A DNA stretch of 51,922 nucleotides from an uncultured Burkholderiales bacterium (GCA_903910745.1 CAIWAO010000125.1:1-51922); one strand, 5' to 3'. Shown: positions 39,767 to 49,668, numbered from the stretch's first letter. The notes: generated from the sequence alone by a model not told the origin. Numbers and translations: made by a program.

Positions 39767-39821
39767 GCCTATAGTTAGCGTATAGTTTGCCTACAGTTGG
39801 CCTGTAATTGGCCTGTATTTA
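39767..39821. repeat. five degenerate ~11-bp tandem units after mfd
   Basis: Units such as gcctatagtta, gcgtatagttt, gcctacagttg, gcctgtaattg and gcctgtattta follow one another (starts near 39767, 39779, 39789, 39800 and 39811). They lie 11-65 bases past the mfd stop, in the mfd-serB gap. Confidence 0.65.
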
Positions 39822-39894
39822 CTTATTAGTTAATTGAAATTCTTAAGACCACAATTTCTATTTCAATATACACAAATCAATTTCTTGAGCAATT

Positions 39895-40608
39895 ATGAAT
39901 CCCAATGGCCTGATTTTAAAAAAACGAACTGCCCCCTTGAATCTTTACGATTTCAAGTTAATAGCGTTTGATATGGACTCAACCCTAATCAACATCGAAT
40001 GTATTGATGAGATTGCAAGCGTTGCTGGACTCAAGGGTGAGGTCTCTTACATTACAGAATTAACGATGAGAGGTGAGATTAAAGATTTCAAGGAAAGCTT
40101 AAAAAGGCGCGTAGAGCTGCTCAAAGGAACACGCGAAAGTGCATTAGAGGAGGTTTACAAAAACCGATTGCAATTAAACCCAGGCGCCGAGAAATTGCTC
40201 GCTATCTGTCGCAACTCTGGACTTAAGAGCTTACTCGTGAGTGGCGGATTTACTTACTTTGCTGAAAGGGTAAAAGCCATACTAAACATTGATTTTTCTC
40301 GATCCAATGAACTTGAAATCAAAGATGGTTATTTAACTGGAGGCCTTATCAAGCAAGCATGGGGAGAGATTTGCGATGGTGAAGAGAAAAAGAAAATGCT
40401 AATCCAAACATGTTCAGATAACAACATAGAACTTCGTCAAGCCATAGCAGTAGGTGACGGATCTAACGATATCCCAATGATGCTTGAGTGCTCAAACGCC
40501 GGGGGATTATCTGTCGCATATCACGCCAAACCCATCGTCAAAGAGCACGCATTGCTGTGTATTGAGGAGGGTGGGCTAGACAGAATGTTGGAAGTTTTTA
40601 GTTACTAA
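39895..40608 (+). CDS. serB: phosphoserine phosphatase SerB (short form)
   Basis: SerB hydrolyses O-phospho-L-serine in the last step of serine synthesis. The 237-residue HAD phosphatase has D26 and D28 (FDMDSTLI), the Ser-containing motif LLVSGGFTYFAERV, and GDGSNDIPMM for the last acidic motif. It lacks the N-terminal ACT-like domain of the 322-residue E. coli enzyme, the common short form in betaproteobacteria. GAG lies upstream of the ATG. Its last four bases overlap the stop of idnD on the other strand. Confidence 0.95.
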   Translation: MNPNGLILKKRTAPLNLYDFKLIAFDMDSTLINIECIDEIASVAGLKGEVSYITELTMRGEIKDFKESLKRRVELLKGTRESALEEVYKNRLQLNPGAEKLLAICRNSGLKSLLVSGGFTYFAERVKAILNIDFSRSNELEIKDGYLTGGLIKQAWGEICDGEEKKKMLIQTCSDNNIELRQAIAVGDGSNDIPMMLECSNAGGLSVAYHAKPIVKEHALLCIEEGGLDRMLEVFSY

Positions 40609-41648
40609 GCTTGAGAGAAGTCAATCTGAACCTTCATGGATTGCGTTCTGTCACCTGCAAGCCTAAAAGCATCCAAAAAACTATTCAAAGGAACTGTGTG
40701 GCTAATTATGGGTGTGAGATCCACTCGTTTTTGGTTCATCAAACTCACAGCCTGTGCGAATTCCTCGTGAAATCTGAATGATCCTCTAAAGTCAAACTCT
40801 TTAGCCACGAGTATATTCAGTGGAATAGTCACCTCACCGCCAGTACCTACCTGAATAAACAAACCCCTGGGCTTTAAGACTTCAAAACCTGCAACGATGG
40901 CCTGTTGATTGCCACTGGCTTCAAACATAACATCAAATACTCCCTTGTTAGCTTTGAAGGGTTCTAAAGCATTAGGAGTAGTTGAAGTGTTGAAGACCTG
41001 ATCAGCCCCAACCAATTTAGCTCTTTGAAGTGTTTGATCTGTAATATCAGTAACTACAACCTCGAGTGCACCGGCTAATTTAGCAGCGACAACGGTTAAT
41101 GCACCGATTGGACCGCAACCCGTAACTAAAACCCTCTTCCCCATCAAACTACCCGCTCTAGCCACTGCATGAAGAGCAACTGAGAACGGTTCAGCCATCG
41201 CAGCCTGAGAATTACTGACGTGATCAAAGACAGGATGAGCCTGTGTTGAATCAATGACCATCTCTTGTCTAAATGCACCCTGTATATGCGGCCAAGGCAT
41301 AGCGCTTCCGTAAAACCGCATATTAAGGCAATGGTTGTGCAATCCCTTTTGGCAAAATTCGCATTGTAAACAGGGACGACTTGGACTAATTGAAATCCTT
41401 GTTCCAACAGTTAGGTCTTTTACTGCTGCCCCGATCTGAGTAATGACTCCCGAAACTTCATGTCCCAGCACCATGGGTTGGCGAACTCTAACAGTTCCGA
41501 AACCGCCATGCTGAAAATAATGCATATCAGAGCCACAAATGCCGCCAGCCTTGACCTGCACCTTAACTTGCCGGGAACTAAGAGTCTCGGTTGCGTACTC
41601 CTCTAACCTTAGATCTTTTGCGCCGTGAATGACTAGTGCGAGTGACAT
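40605..41648 (-). CDS. idnD: L-idonate 5-dehydrogenase-type zinc alcohol dehydrogenase
   Basis: A 347-residue medium-chain dehydrogenase that likely oxidises L-idonate to 5-keto-D-gluconate with NAD(P). The catalytic zinc ligands are C38, H63 and E64 (GGICGSDMHY, LGHEVSG), and the structural zinc Cys are C93, C96, C99 and C107. The nucleotide motif is VTGCGPIGAL, and NALEPFKANKG lies in the cofactor domain. The subfamily agrees with IdnD; a sorbitol/threonine dehydrogenase cannot be excluded from sequence alone. It follows idnO by 31 bases, which supports the gluconate assignment. Confidence 0.87.
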   Translation of the reverse strand: MSLALVIHGAKDLRLEEYATETLSSRQVKVQVKAGGICGSDMHYFQHGGFGTVRVRQPMVLGHEVSGVITQIGAAVKDLTVGTRISISPSRPCLQCEFCQKGLHNHCLNMRFYGSAMPWPHIQGAFRQEMVIDSTQAHPVFDHVSNSQAAMAEPFSVALHAVARAGSLMGKRVLVTGCGPIGALTVVAAKLAGALEVVVTDITDQTLQRAKLVGADQVFNTSTTPNALEPFKANKGVFDVMFEASGNQQAIVAGFEVLKPRGLFIQVGTGGEVTIPLNILVAKEFDFRGSFRFHEEFAQAVSLMNQKRVDLTPIISHTVPLNSFLDAFRLAGDRTQSMKVQIDFSQA

Positions 41649-41679
41649 GTTAATCCTATTTTTACTTAATGAAAATTAA

Positions 41680-42531
41680 TTAAAGTGACGCAGTTACGCC
41701 GCCGTCGACATACAAAATATGTCCATTCACAAACTCAGACGCTGCACTGGAGAGGAAAACTGCAGCACCTATTAAGTCCTCTACGTTTCCCCAGCGTTTG
41801 GCAGGTGTTCGAGATATCAACCAGTTACTAAATTTCTCATCATTGACAAGAGCCTCTGTTAGCTCAGTTTTAAAGTAACCCGGTCCTATCCCGTTGGCCT
41901 GGATCCCGTACTTACCCCAATCGATAGCCATGGCTTTTGTTAGCATTTTAAGTGCGCCCTTTGAGGCTGTATAGGGTGCAGTTCCTGGTCTGCCTAATTC
42001 GCTCATTACTGAACAGGTGTTGATAATTTTTCCTGCGCCTCGTTTGATCATATGTTTAGCGACCACTCTGGAGACAAAGAAAGCACTATCAACGTTAGTG
42101 CGCATAATATTGTTCCATTGCTCAACTGGGAAGTCTTGCAACTCCGACCTAAAAGTCATACCCGCGTTGTTAATCAAAATATCAATCGCCCCTACCTCAG
42201 ACTCAATTTCCTCTATTGCCGCCTCTGCTGCACCAGCAGAGGTGACGTCAAATACGGATTTCAAAATTCGCTGCCCATGAGCTGCACCTTCTGAGCCCGT
42301 CACATCAATGCCCTGTTTTGCACAATCCTCACTCAGTCGCACGCGTGCTAGTTCTAAACGCTCTGGGCTACGGCCGTTCAAAATAACTCTCGCACCTGCC
42401 CCCAGCAATCCCTTGGCTAATGCAAAACCAATACCGCTACTAGAACCCGTTATCAAAGCAGTGCGTCCGCTTAGGTTGAAGAGCTCAATACTGGGTAAGT
42501 GAGGTGTAAAGGTAGGTGAAGATGTAGTCAT
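41680..42531 (-). CDS. idnO: 5-keto-D-gluconate 5-reductase-type SDR
   Basis: A 283-residue short-chain dehydrogenase that likely reduces 5-keto-D-gluconate to gluconate with NADPH. The cofactor motif is TGSSSGIG (28-35), followed by NNAG (121-124), S174, Y187 and K191 in NTCSVMSELGRPGTAPYTASK. GIGPGYFKTELTEALVND is typical of the IdnO/gluconate 5-dehydrogenase subfamily. It follows the oligopeptidase gene by 35 bases and precedes idnD, so the three look like one unit. Together idnD and idnO would let the cell feed L-idonate into gluconate metabolism; a gluconate kinase is not in the window. Confidence 0.88.
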   Translation of the reverse strand: MTTSSPTFTPHLPSIELFNLSGRTALITGSSSGIGFALAKGLLGAGARVILNGRSPERLELARVRLSEDCAKQGIDVTGSEGAAHGQRILKSVFDVTSAGAAEAAIEEIESEVGAIDILINNAGMTFRSELQDFPVEQWNNIMRTNVDSAFFVSRVVAKHMIKRGAGKIINTCSVMSELGRPGTAPYTASKGALKMLTKAMAIDWGKYGIQANGIGPGYFKTELTEALVNDEKFSNWLISRTPAKRWGNVEDLIGAAVFLSSAASEFVNGHILYVDGGVTASL

Positions 42532-42566
42532 GATTTCTATATTTTTGTTTTGTTGATAGCAGTAAT

Positions 42567-44756
42567 TTATTGTTTCAAATTAAATTCAGCATCCCCCATG
42601 CGCCAAAGCGCGAATGACCAAAGATCTGCTAATTCGACTTCGCGTTGTGAGACGTTAGAACCCATACCGTGACCTGCATCAAAATCTATGCGCAACAAAA
42701 CAGGATTTTTACTTGAAGTTGCTGCTTGTGTTCGGGCGGTCATTTTTAACATATGCCAAGGAGCAACTCTAGGATCATTAGCTCCGGTGTAATAAATTAC
42801 CGATGGATAGGCTACGCCGTCTCTAATATGGTGATAAGCACCCATCGCGTATAGGCTATGAAAACCGGCTTCATTCTCAACTGAACCGAGCTCTAAAACA
42901 TTGGGGGGCCCATTCGGTTCAGTCTCAAAGCGTAGAGTATCTGATAAACCAACTCCGTCTAAGATCACTGAGAACAGTTCAGGGCGCAAAGTCATTGCGC
43001 CCCCAACAGTTATCCCCCCCGCACTTCTGCCGCTGGCAGCTAAATACTGAGGAGAGGTGTAATGTTGGTCAACAAGGAACTGGACACAACTAATAAAATC
43101 AAAAATGGTGTTCAATTTTGTAGCCATCTTTCCTGCGTTATGCCAATCATCTCCCAACTCTCCCCCTCCCCGTATGTGGCTGATTGCGAGCACACCCCCA
43201 CGCTCTAACCATGCAAGTCTTGTTGCATTAAAGGTCGGCTCAAGGGAAATACCGTAACTACCGTACCCATCCAAAACAGTTGGATGATTACCGTCTAATT
43301 GGATACCTTTTTTGTAAATGATAGACAATGGTATCAAGGTACCGTCATAACCAGTTGCATATACCTCCTTAGATTCAAAGGAGGAGGTGTCAACTTTGGA
43401 CTCCGGTCTTAAATCAGTTGCGACAGTTTTATCAGTTAAAAAATCGTAGGCAAATACCCTTGGTGTTTGAACCCAACTTTGTAGTGTGAAGATCACGCCA
43501 GACTCTTTTGGATCTGTGGTGAGTCCTGATACGGCACCATCAAAAGGCAACTTAATAGATTTACTGCTTTTGCCGTCAAAGGAGACGAGTGATAGATTTG
43601 AAGTTGCACCATTGAGTGAACGTATATAAATCCCCTCCTTGGCAATAGAGAAATTTTTAATCACACCCTTTGTTTGTGGAACAACAACGCTTGCGTGGTT
43701 GATATCTGGATGCGCAGCAGAGGTGACAAGCAATTGGAATTTAGGAGCGTTTTTTTGGCTCAAAAAATAAAGCTTATCTCCTCGGAGTTCAACCTGAGTG
43801 ATTCCGTCTGAGACATCTGCCCATTTCTTCCAAGGCGTGTTTGAGTTTTTAACGGAGCTAAGAGCAGCACTGTAAAAAGTTGATGGGTTGGCATCCATAT
43901 TATGGTTTGCAACGCCCACAGCGTACTTTGAGGAACCATCAGCTAATATATACGTTGCTTGCCCCTCTGGTACATCGGTCCTCTTTGACACACCCTTGCC
44001 AAAGACCACACTATCACCATCGCCATTGGTATGCTGACCAATCACATGCAAGTAGGACCTTGCGTTATACATCATCTCTTTTGGTGGAGTATCAGGGGTG
44101 ATTTTGGCATATCTTAAATAGAAGAAAGATTTGTTATCCGCGAGCCAAGCAATTTGGTTACCCTCAGTTCTGTCAATACGCTCCTCCAGTTTTTTGTTAT
44201 TGGCGACTTCTAGGATGTAGGTTGTGCTGTTTTCTGAACCACCCGCAGATATCCCGTACGCAACGTACTTACCGTCACCTGATGGGTGAAAAAAGTCAAG
44301 CGAATAATGAGTCTTAGTGCCCTCCCCCAAAACGGTTGGATCAATAAGAAGTTTCTCAGCGCCCGTTAGCCCATCACGGTAGAACAATTTAGGTTGCTGA
44401 GCCCCAGGCTCTCGAAGGAGATAAAAAAATCTATTCCCCGTCCTAACAAAACCACCTCTTACCAAATCTGCATTTGAGAGTTCGTGAATTCGTTTTAGCA
44501 AGGAGTCTCTACCAGAAATAGAATCTAATTTTGCCCGAGTAAATGCAGCCTGTTGCTTCATCCAAGTTTGCACCTCTGGATTTTTAAGCTCCTCAAGGTA
44601 TCTATAGTTATCGCTCACCTCAGTGCCAAAGTATTTCTGAACGACGGGCTTGACTGGGGCAACTGGCTGAGTCGTTTGCGCATAGACCTGACTTAAAAGA
44701 ATAAAAGGAATTGCGACACTGGATATTAGAGGAGTCAATTTTTTTAAAAAATGCAT
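42567..44756 (-). CDS. secreted prolyl oligopeptidase family peptidase (S9A)
   Basis: A 729-residue serine peptidase that should cleave short peptides in the periplasm. A signal peptide is visible (MHFLKKLTPLISSVAIPFILLSQVYAQ). An N-terminal beta-propeller precedes the catalytic domain. The nucleophile is Ser578 in ASGRSAGG, with the catalytic Asp in YYTGANDPRVAPWH and the His in DFDAGHGMG. ISHIRGGGELGDDWH is the characteristic S9A segment. Whether it cleaves after Pro (POP-type) or after basic residues cannot be decided. It is the first gene of the minus-strand idn unit and divergent from the Ldh2-type gene, an unexpected neighbourhood for a peptidase. Confidence 0.9.
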   Translation of the reverse strand: MHFLKKLTPLISSVAIPFILLSQVYAQTTQPVAPVKPVVQKYFGTEVSDNYRYLEELKNPEVQTWMKQQAAFTRAKLDSISGRDSLLKRIHELSNADLVRGGFVRTGNRFFYLLREPGAQQPKLFYRDGLTGAEKLLIDPTVLGEGTKTHYSLDFFHPSGDGKYVAYGISAGGSENSTTYILEVANNKKLEERIDRTEGNQIAWLADNKSFFYLRYAKITPDTPPKEMMYNARSYLHVIGQHTNGDGDSVVFGKGVSKRTDVPEGQATYILADGSSKYAVGVANHNMDANPSTFYSAALSSVKNSNTPWKKWADVSDGITQVELRGDKLYFLSQKNAPKFQLLVTSAAHPDINHASVVVPQTKGVIKNFSIAKEGIYIRSLNGATSNLSLVSFDGKSSKSIKLPFDGAVSGLTTDPKESGVIFTLQSWVQTPRVFAYDFLTDKTVATDLRPESKVDTSSFESKEVYATGYDGTLIPLSIIYKKGIQLDGNHPTVLDGYGSYGISLEPTFNATRLAWLERGGVLAISHIRGGGELGDDWHNAGKMATKLNTIFDFISCVQFLVDQHYTSPQYLAASGRSAGGITVGGAMTLRPELFSVILDGVGLSDTLRFETEPNGPPNVLELGSVENEAGFHSLYAMGAYHHIRDGVAYPSVIYYTGANDPRVAPWHMLKMTARTQAATSSKNPVLLRIDFDAGHGMGSNVSQREVELADLWSFALWRMGDAEFNLKQ

Positions 44757-44880
44757 TTGCCGATCCTGAAATTTAAAGACTTTAATTAAATTCGGAGTTT
44801 AACAAGAATTGTCTTGCCTAGGGTTTGCGCTGAAAGCATCTGAATTAATTAAATTTCTTAACTCATGACTGGGTAATCAC

Positions 44881-44892
44881 CGCATGAATGCG
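44881..44892. promoter_or_regulatory. short palindrome in the oligopeptidase / Ldh2 divergent gap
   Basis: CGCAT-ga-ATGCG, followed by TTCGAA, lies in the 187-base gap about 52 bases before the Ldh2-type start. It may be an operator for either unit. Short arms keep this tentative. Confidence 0.3.
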
Positions 44893-44943
44893 TTCGAATT
44901 TGATATTATGATTGAAGGGTACCAAAAATAAACATTTGCGACC

Positions 44944-46002
44944 ATGAACAATCTCTACGACGCCAAAAAACTAACCCATTACGCCTCAAGTCTCCTCAAT
45001 TGCGCTGGGCTAGACTCTGAAATAGCCCAAGTTGTTGCTGAAACATTAGTAGAAGGCGATCTGCTAGGTCATGACACACACGGACTAGGCCTTTTAGCAA
45101 GTTACATTAAAGAAATTGAGAGCGCAGGCATGAAAAAGGCAGGGAGCCCAATTGTCATTTCTGACAAACCAGGGGTCATACTGTGGGACGGCCAGCGCTT
45201 ACCAGGTCCATGGCTCTTGGACCAAGCCTACAAAACACTTGCACCTAGAGCTAGATCCCTAGGTGTAGCTAGCCTTGCTATTAAAAGAAGTCATCACATA
45301 GCATGTCTTGCTGTGTACCTGATGAGAGCACTTCAGGATGGATATTTAATGGTCTTGGCCTCCTCAGATGCCAACAGCGCAAGTGTGGCTCCATTTGGTG
45401 GGACTCAAGCAGTGTTTACACCCAACCCCATTGCGATTGGCTTTCCCGTCGAGGACAGCGGAGTGATGATTGACATCTCCGCCTCCATCACTACGAATGG
45501 AATGACCAATAGAAAGCATAAGGCTGGAGAAAAGTTTGAGCACAATTGGTTGATGACGTCCAACGGAGAGCCAACCAATGATCCATCTGTGATGTTTACT
45601 CAACCACCTGGAACTCTTTTAGGTGTTGGAGGACAAGACCATGGTCATAAAGGTTACGGACTGTCCTTGATGGTTGAGGCTTTGACGGCTGGACTTGCTG
45701 GACGTGGACGTGTGGACCCCAAAGAGGGTTGGGGTGCAACGGTTCACATCACCTTATATGATATTCGTTCCTTCTGTGGTGAGGCAGAATTCAAGAGGCA
45801 AATGGACCATGTTGCACAACTTTGTAAAAGTAATATTCCCTTAAATCCCCGAAAGCCTGTTCGACTTCCAGGTCAAGCTGGCTTTACTAAAAGAGAAACT
45901 CAATTAAAGTCTGGTGTATCACTTCATTCATCCATTGAACCTTCGCTTAAAGATGCGCAGGAGAAATACGGATTCAAATTATCGGATTGCTTGATTAATT
46001 GA
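44944..46002 (+). CDS. Ldh/MDH2-family NAD(P)-dependent oxidoreductase
   Basis: A 352-residue dehydrogenase of the malate/L-lactate/sulfolactate/ureidoglycolate family. It has the family segment GHDTHGLGLLASYI with the conserved His, then IKRSHHIACLAVYL, PIAIGFPVEDSGVMIDIS and QDHGHKGYGLSLMVEALTAGL. The members of this family reduce or oxidise 2-keto/2-hydroxy acids and the substrate differs (L-malate, sulfolactate, 2,3-diketogulonate, Delta1-piperideine-2-carboxylate). It is divergent from the oligopeptidase-idn unit and convergent with uvrC. A sugar-acid-derived substrate is possible given the idn neighbours, but this is inference. The ATG is clear; no strong ribosome site precedes it. Confidence 0.88.
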   Translation: MNNLYDAKKLTHYASSLLNCAGLDSEIAQVVAETLVEGDLLGHDTHGLGLLASYIKEIESAGMKKAGSPIVISDKPGVILWDGQRLPGPWLLDQAYKTLAPRARSLGVASLAIKRSHHIACLAVYLMRALQDGYLMVLASSDANSASVAPFGGTQAVFTPNPIAIGFPVEDSGVMIDISASITTNGMTNRKHKAGEKFEHNWLMTSNGEPTNDPSVMFTQPPGTLLGVGGQDHGHKGYGLSLMVEALTAGLAGRGRVDPKEGWGATVHITLYDIRSFCGEAEFKRQMDHVAQLCKSNIPLNPRKPVRLPGQAGFTKRETQLKSGVSLHSSIEPSLKDAQEKYGFKLSDCLIN

Positions 46003-46075
46003 GTTTTTAAGAATTTGCTGGCAATTTAAACCTCTGGTTAAAGGAGTTTTTTACAACCTATTTTTTTCACAAACT

Positions 46076-48172
46076 CTATCTAAGTGCAAGGTAAATTGCC
46101 TGGGCAAGTTCCTCTGAAATTCCGTCTACACTCATCAAGTCTTGGGCACTCGCTTCGGCAACGCCCCTTACCCCCCCAAAACGCTGCAAAAGCTTGGCTC
46201 TTTTCTTGGGACCAATTCCTGGAATGTCCTCTATTTTGCTAGCTCCTACGCGAACCTTGGCTCTCTTTGCGCGCATACCAGTAATGGCAAAGCGGTGCGC
46301 CTCATCCCTTATCTGAGCAACCAGCATCAAAGCAGCAGAGTCTTTTCCTAGGTAAACTTTTTCTCGCCCATCAGCGAAGACCAAGTCCTCAAGACCTACT
46401 TTGCGACCCTCGCCCTTTTCAACACCCACAATCCTAGATAAATCCAGATCAAGGGACTCAAATACTTCGCGGGCCATTGAGACCTGACCCTTACCTCCAT
46501 CGATCAACACCAGGTCAGGAAATTTTGCTTCGCCTGTCCTAACCAGCTCTGAGAGTTTGGAGTATCTTCTGCTTAACACTTGCTTCATTGCAGCGTAATC
46601 ATCCCCTCCCGTTATACCTTCAATGTTGTAACGCCTGTATTCACTGGGTTGCATTTTGTGATGATGAAATACAACGCAAGATGCCTGAGTGGCCTCTCCA
46701 CTTGTGTGTGAGATGTCAAAACATTCAATACGAAATTGGTCCAGGTCTTCTGGCGCCATATCTATAGCCTCTACTAAGGCGCGGGTTCGGGCTTGTTGTG
46801 AGCCCTCCTCTGCTAATAACCTAGTCAGTTGTAGATTTGCGTTATCCAGCGCCATCTCAAGCCATGCCTTTCTTTGCTCTCTTGGCTGGTGAATCGTGTT
46901 GATTCGAACACCGGTTTGCTCAGACAAAACTCTAACCAACTCTTTATCAATAGAGTAGTTAAGTATCAAAGTGGGAGGGGGCGGAATCTCCAAATAATGT
47001 TGGGTAACAAACGCCTCCAATATCTCGCTGTGCCTTGCCTGGTCAACATGGGTGGGGAAGTAGGGGCGATCCCCCAAGTGCCTCCCCCCTCTTACCATAG
47101 CCAAATTGACACAAGCACGTCCGCCTTGGATAACCACAGCCAAAATATCCACGTCTCGGTCGTCCACTGTATCAACGGCCTGTTGGTGCAAAACTTTGGA
47201 CAAAGCACTCAACTGATTCCTAAGCTCTGCAGCCATCTCAAACTCAAGCCTGCCAGAGTGAGCCATCATCCGCGTCTCTAGTGACTTCATGACACCTTGA
47301 GTTTCACCGTGCAACAATTTAGCAGCGTGGCTAACATTTTGTTGGTAATCTTCAACCGATATTTTTCCAACACAAGGACCGGAGCAACGTTTGATTTGGT
47401 GCATCAAGCAAGGGCGGGTGCGGTTTCTAAAGACCGTATCCTCACACGTTCTGAGCCTAAATATTTTTTGCAATAACTCAATTGCCTCTCGTACAGCCCA
47501 AACACTGGGGTAAGGACCAAAATAATCATGATTCTTATCTACAGCTCCTCTGTAGTAAACCATTCTAGGAATAAGTTTTGGATTTGGGTGGCCTAGTGCA
47601 TCTTTCGCTTGGCCCTCCTCAACGGCTTTGTAGCGAGTCATCTTTAAATAGGGATAGCTTTTATCATCCCTAAATAAAATGTTATACCTTGGTTTTTGAG
47701 TTTTAATTAAATTATTTTCTAGCAGTAACGCCTCCGCCTCGGAGCGAACAACGGTGGTCTCAAGGCGAATAATTTTGCTAACCATATGCCCAATTCGCGT
47801 ACCGTCATGGGAGCGGGTAAAGTAGCTTGATACACGCTTTTTCAGGTTGATCGCTTTGCCCACATACAGCAATTGCCCATCTACATCAAAATATCTGTAA
47901 ACACCCGGCAACCCTGGCAGTGAGGCTACGTTGGCAAGTAATTCAGGTGAATGAGGAGGTGTATTTTCCTCGCCCTTTTCACCTCGTTGATTAAACTCAG
48001 CACCACCCCCACCAATACGACTGTCAGATGTACCGCCGTCTTTATCTGAATGCACTTGCAAATCCTTTGCAGGCGCAACTAGGTTTTCAGAGGGTTGGGG
48101 AATGGACGGATCAGGAATAGACGGGCCAGGAATGGACAGGTCGGGAACGGGTAAGTCAGAATTCTTAGGCAT
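46076..48172 (-). CDS. uvrC: excinuclease ABC subunit C (UvrC)
   Basis: UvrC makes both incisions in nucleotide excision repair. The 698-residue protein is longer than the E. coli enzyme (610) because of an N-terminal extension of about 80 residues. That extension begins with Pro/Ser-rich repeats ([15 protein letters not shown]) and continues as a charged Gly-rich linker. The GIY-YIG nuclease domain starts near [19 protein letters not shown], the UVR region follows, then the RNase H-like C-terminal nuclease and the helix-hairpin-helix pair ([20 protein letters not shown]). It is convergent with the Ldh2 gene and divergent from earP. The conserved body starts around residue 75. Confidence 0.97.
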   Translation of the reverse strand: MPKNSDLPVPDLSIPGPSIPDPSIPQPSENLVAPAKDLQVHSDKDGGTSDSRIGGGGAEFNQRGEKGEENTPPHSPELLANVASLPGLPGVYRYFDVDGQLLYVGKAINLKKRVSSYFTRSHDGTRIGHMVSKIIRLETTVVRSEAEALLLENNLIKTQKPRYNILFRDDKSYPYLKMTRYKAVEEGQAKDALGHPNPKLIPRMVYYRGAVDKNHDYFGPYPSVWAVREAIELLQKIFRLRTCEDTVFRNRTRPCLMHQIKRCSGPCVGKISVEDYQQNVSHAAKLLHGETQGVMKSLETRMMAHSGRLEFEMAAELRNQLSALSKVLHQQAVDTVDDRDVDILAVVIQGGRACVNLAMVRGGRHLGDRPYFPTHVDQARHSEILEAFVTQHYLEIPPPPTLILNYSIDKELVRVLSEQTGVRINTIHQPREQRKAWLEMALDNANLQLTRLLAEEGSQQARTRALVEAIDMAPEDLDQFRIECFDISHTSGEATQASCVVFHHHKMQPSEYRRYNIEGITGGDDYAAMKQVLSRRYSKLSELVRTGEAKFPDLVLIDGGKGQVSMAREVFESLDLDLSRIVGVEKGEGRKVGLEDLVFADGREKVYLGKDSAALMLVAQIRDEAHRFAITGMRAKRAKVRVGASKIEDIPGIGPKKRAKLLQRFGGVRGVAEASAQDLMSVDGISEELAQAIYLALR
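48099..48155. repeat. 15-bp tandem units in the uvrC N-terminal tail
   Basis: Units ggaatggacggatca, ggaatagacgggcca and ggaatggacaggtcg start at 48099, 48114 and 48129, followed by a degenerate fourth (ggaacgggtaag...). They are in frame and encode the Ser-Ile-Pro-x-Pro repeats of UvrC. Confidence 0.7.
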
Positions 48173-48314
48173 ATGTCAACAAAATTCCAGTGAAATATTT
48201 TGCGCTACTAGAGTCTATTCTATTGTGAGCCAAGCTCTAAATATTAAATCGATCTCAAGGGTGGGATAATCTTCCATTATTGACAGGCGGCATTTGTTGT
48301 TCTTAAAACATCTC

Positions 48315-48341
48315 GCACTAGCTGCACTAGCTGCACTAGCA
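48315..48341. repeat. three 9-bp tandem units in the earP leader
   Basis: gcactagct, gcactagct and gcactagca are head to tail, 28-54 bases before the chosen earP ATG. The frame is open through them, so a longer earP product with an Ala/Leu-rich start is possible. Confidence 0.65.
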
Positions 48342-48368
48342 AATCTTAGAAACTTTAACTTTGTCCTA

Positions 48369-49538
48369 ATGCAATCTCTTACATGGAGCATATTTTGTAG
48401 AGTCATCGACAATTACGGCGATGCGGGGGTATGCATAAGACTCGCAAAAGACTTGGCATCCAAAAATCAGCGTATCCGTCTTTGGATTGATGAACCTAAA
48501 ATCCTCAACTGGATGGCCCCCGATCTAGACTCAAATATCAGTGTGCATCCTTGGCCAGACCTACCCACAAAGGAAGCTTGTCTCGTCGACGTCATATTGG
48601 AGGCGTTTGGCTGCGAAATCCCTCAATTTATTCAAGAAGAAATTTCCAATTCAATCTTCACCGATCAAAAAAGTAAGAACCGATATCAGCGAATCCAATG
48701 GATCAATTTAGAGTATCTAAGCGGCGAAGCGTATGCCAAAAAAAATCACGGTCTTATGTCCCCTATTCTCTCAGGCATTGGGTGCGGAGCGACTAAGTGG
48801 TTCTTTTACCCAGGATTTGAAGAAGGTACGGGCGGTCTTTTATTAGAAGATATGACGCGACGAAAGATTCTTGCATCCGAGAACACTGTACAAAAGAGTG
48901 TTAACACGCTCAACATAGGTATTTTTTGCTATCACGATGCCCCTTTGCACTGCCTCATCCGTGAACTTATCCAACAATTCAACAACCAAGAATCAACCAA
49001 GTGCACTAAATTTAGAGTAAACGTTGCAGCAGGGCAAGCACAATTAAAATTAAAAAACGAAATTGCGCCACTTCATGTAGATAGCTTAATGCAAGATAAG
49101 AAAGCAGGCTTTTCGTTTAATTATTTACGCTACATGACTCAAGAAGATTTTGATGATTATCTTTGGGCTAATGACATCAATTTTATTAGAGGTGAAGACT
49201 CACTTATTAGGGCGATTTGGACAGGAAAGCCCTGGGTTTGGCAAATCTATCCCCAAGAAAACCATTTACATCTCAAAAAGTTAAATGCCTTACTGGAACT
49301 ACTGGTCGCACCTGCTTTTGTCAAAAAAATCCACAAAGACTGGAATACTACTGCCGATGAGGCTGTCAATATTGAGAATTTTGAATTCAAATTGCCCGAT
49401 GTATCTGATACAGAAATATGGTCAAATTGGCATAATTGGTGTCGCACAATACGCATTAAATTGCTACAACAGAGGGATTTGAGTACCCAGTTGGTCTCAT
49501 TTGTTTATGATAAACGCCAGAAAACTGTAGAATACTAG
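48369..49538 (+). CDS. earP: EF-P arginine rhamnosyltransferase EarP
   Basis: EarP transfers rhamnose from dTDP-rhamnose to Arg32 of elongation factor P. I start it at the ATG 48369 (389 residues), because the family begins close to WSIFCRVIDNYGDAGVC (catalytic acids D14 and D18). A TTG at 48294 with an AGGCGG site would add an Ala/Leu-rich 25-residue tail. The GT-B fold has FWINLEYLSGE-like segments (IQWINLEYLSGEAYA), the region GCGATKWFFYPGFEEGTGGLL and the donor-binding motif RGEDSLIRAIWTGKPWVWQIYPQ. The efp gene follows after 130 bases, the normal partnership. Confidence 0.94.
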   Translation: MQSLTWSIFCRVIDNYGDAGVCIRLAKDLASKNQRIRLWIDEPKILNWMAPDLDSNISVHPWPDLPTKEACLVDVILEAFGCEIPQFIQEEISNSIFTDQKSKNRYQRIQWINLEYLSGEAYAKKNHGLMSPILSGIGCGATKWFFYPGFEEGTGGLLLEDMTRRKILASENTVQKSVNTLNIGIFCYHDAPLHCLIRELIQQFNNQESTKCTKFRVNVAAGQAQLKLKNEIAPLHVDSLMQDKKAGFSFNYLRYMTQEDFDDYLWANDINFIRGEDSLIRAIWTGKPWVWQIYPQENHLHLKKLNALLELLVAPAFVKKIHKDWNTTADEAVNIENFEFKLPDVSDTEIWSNWHNWCRTIRIKLLQQRDLSTQLVSFVYDKRQKTVEY

Positions 49539-49595
49539 GTTGTCTCAATTAGGCTCGCATGGGCTTTTACTGCTTTGACACGACCTTTTAGGTTT

Positions 49596-49612
49596 GCAAC
49601 TTCAAGAGTTGC
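49596..49612 (+). promoter_or_regulatory. small hairpin in the earP-efp gap
   Basis: GCAACT (49596-49601) and AGTTGC (49607-49612) flank a 5-base loop, about 60 bases before the efp ATG. It has no T tract. It may be a leader hairpin of efp. Confidence 0.3.
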
Positions 49613-49668
49613 CGTTTCAAATGCATTGATTGGGAATACCATTTAACTTTGAATGAACCCAGATTTTT

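Noticed and set aside
46874-47281. Plus-strand open frame opposite uvrC
   Set aside because: UvrC is intact on the other strand and this frame has no supporting signal.
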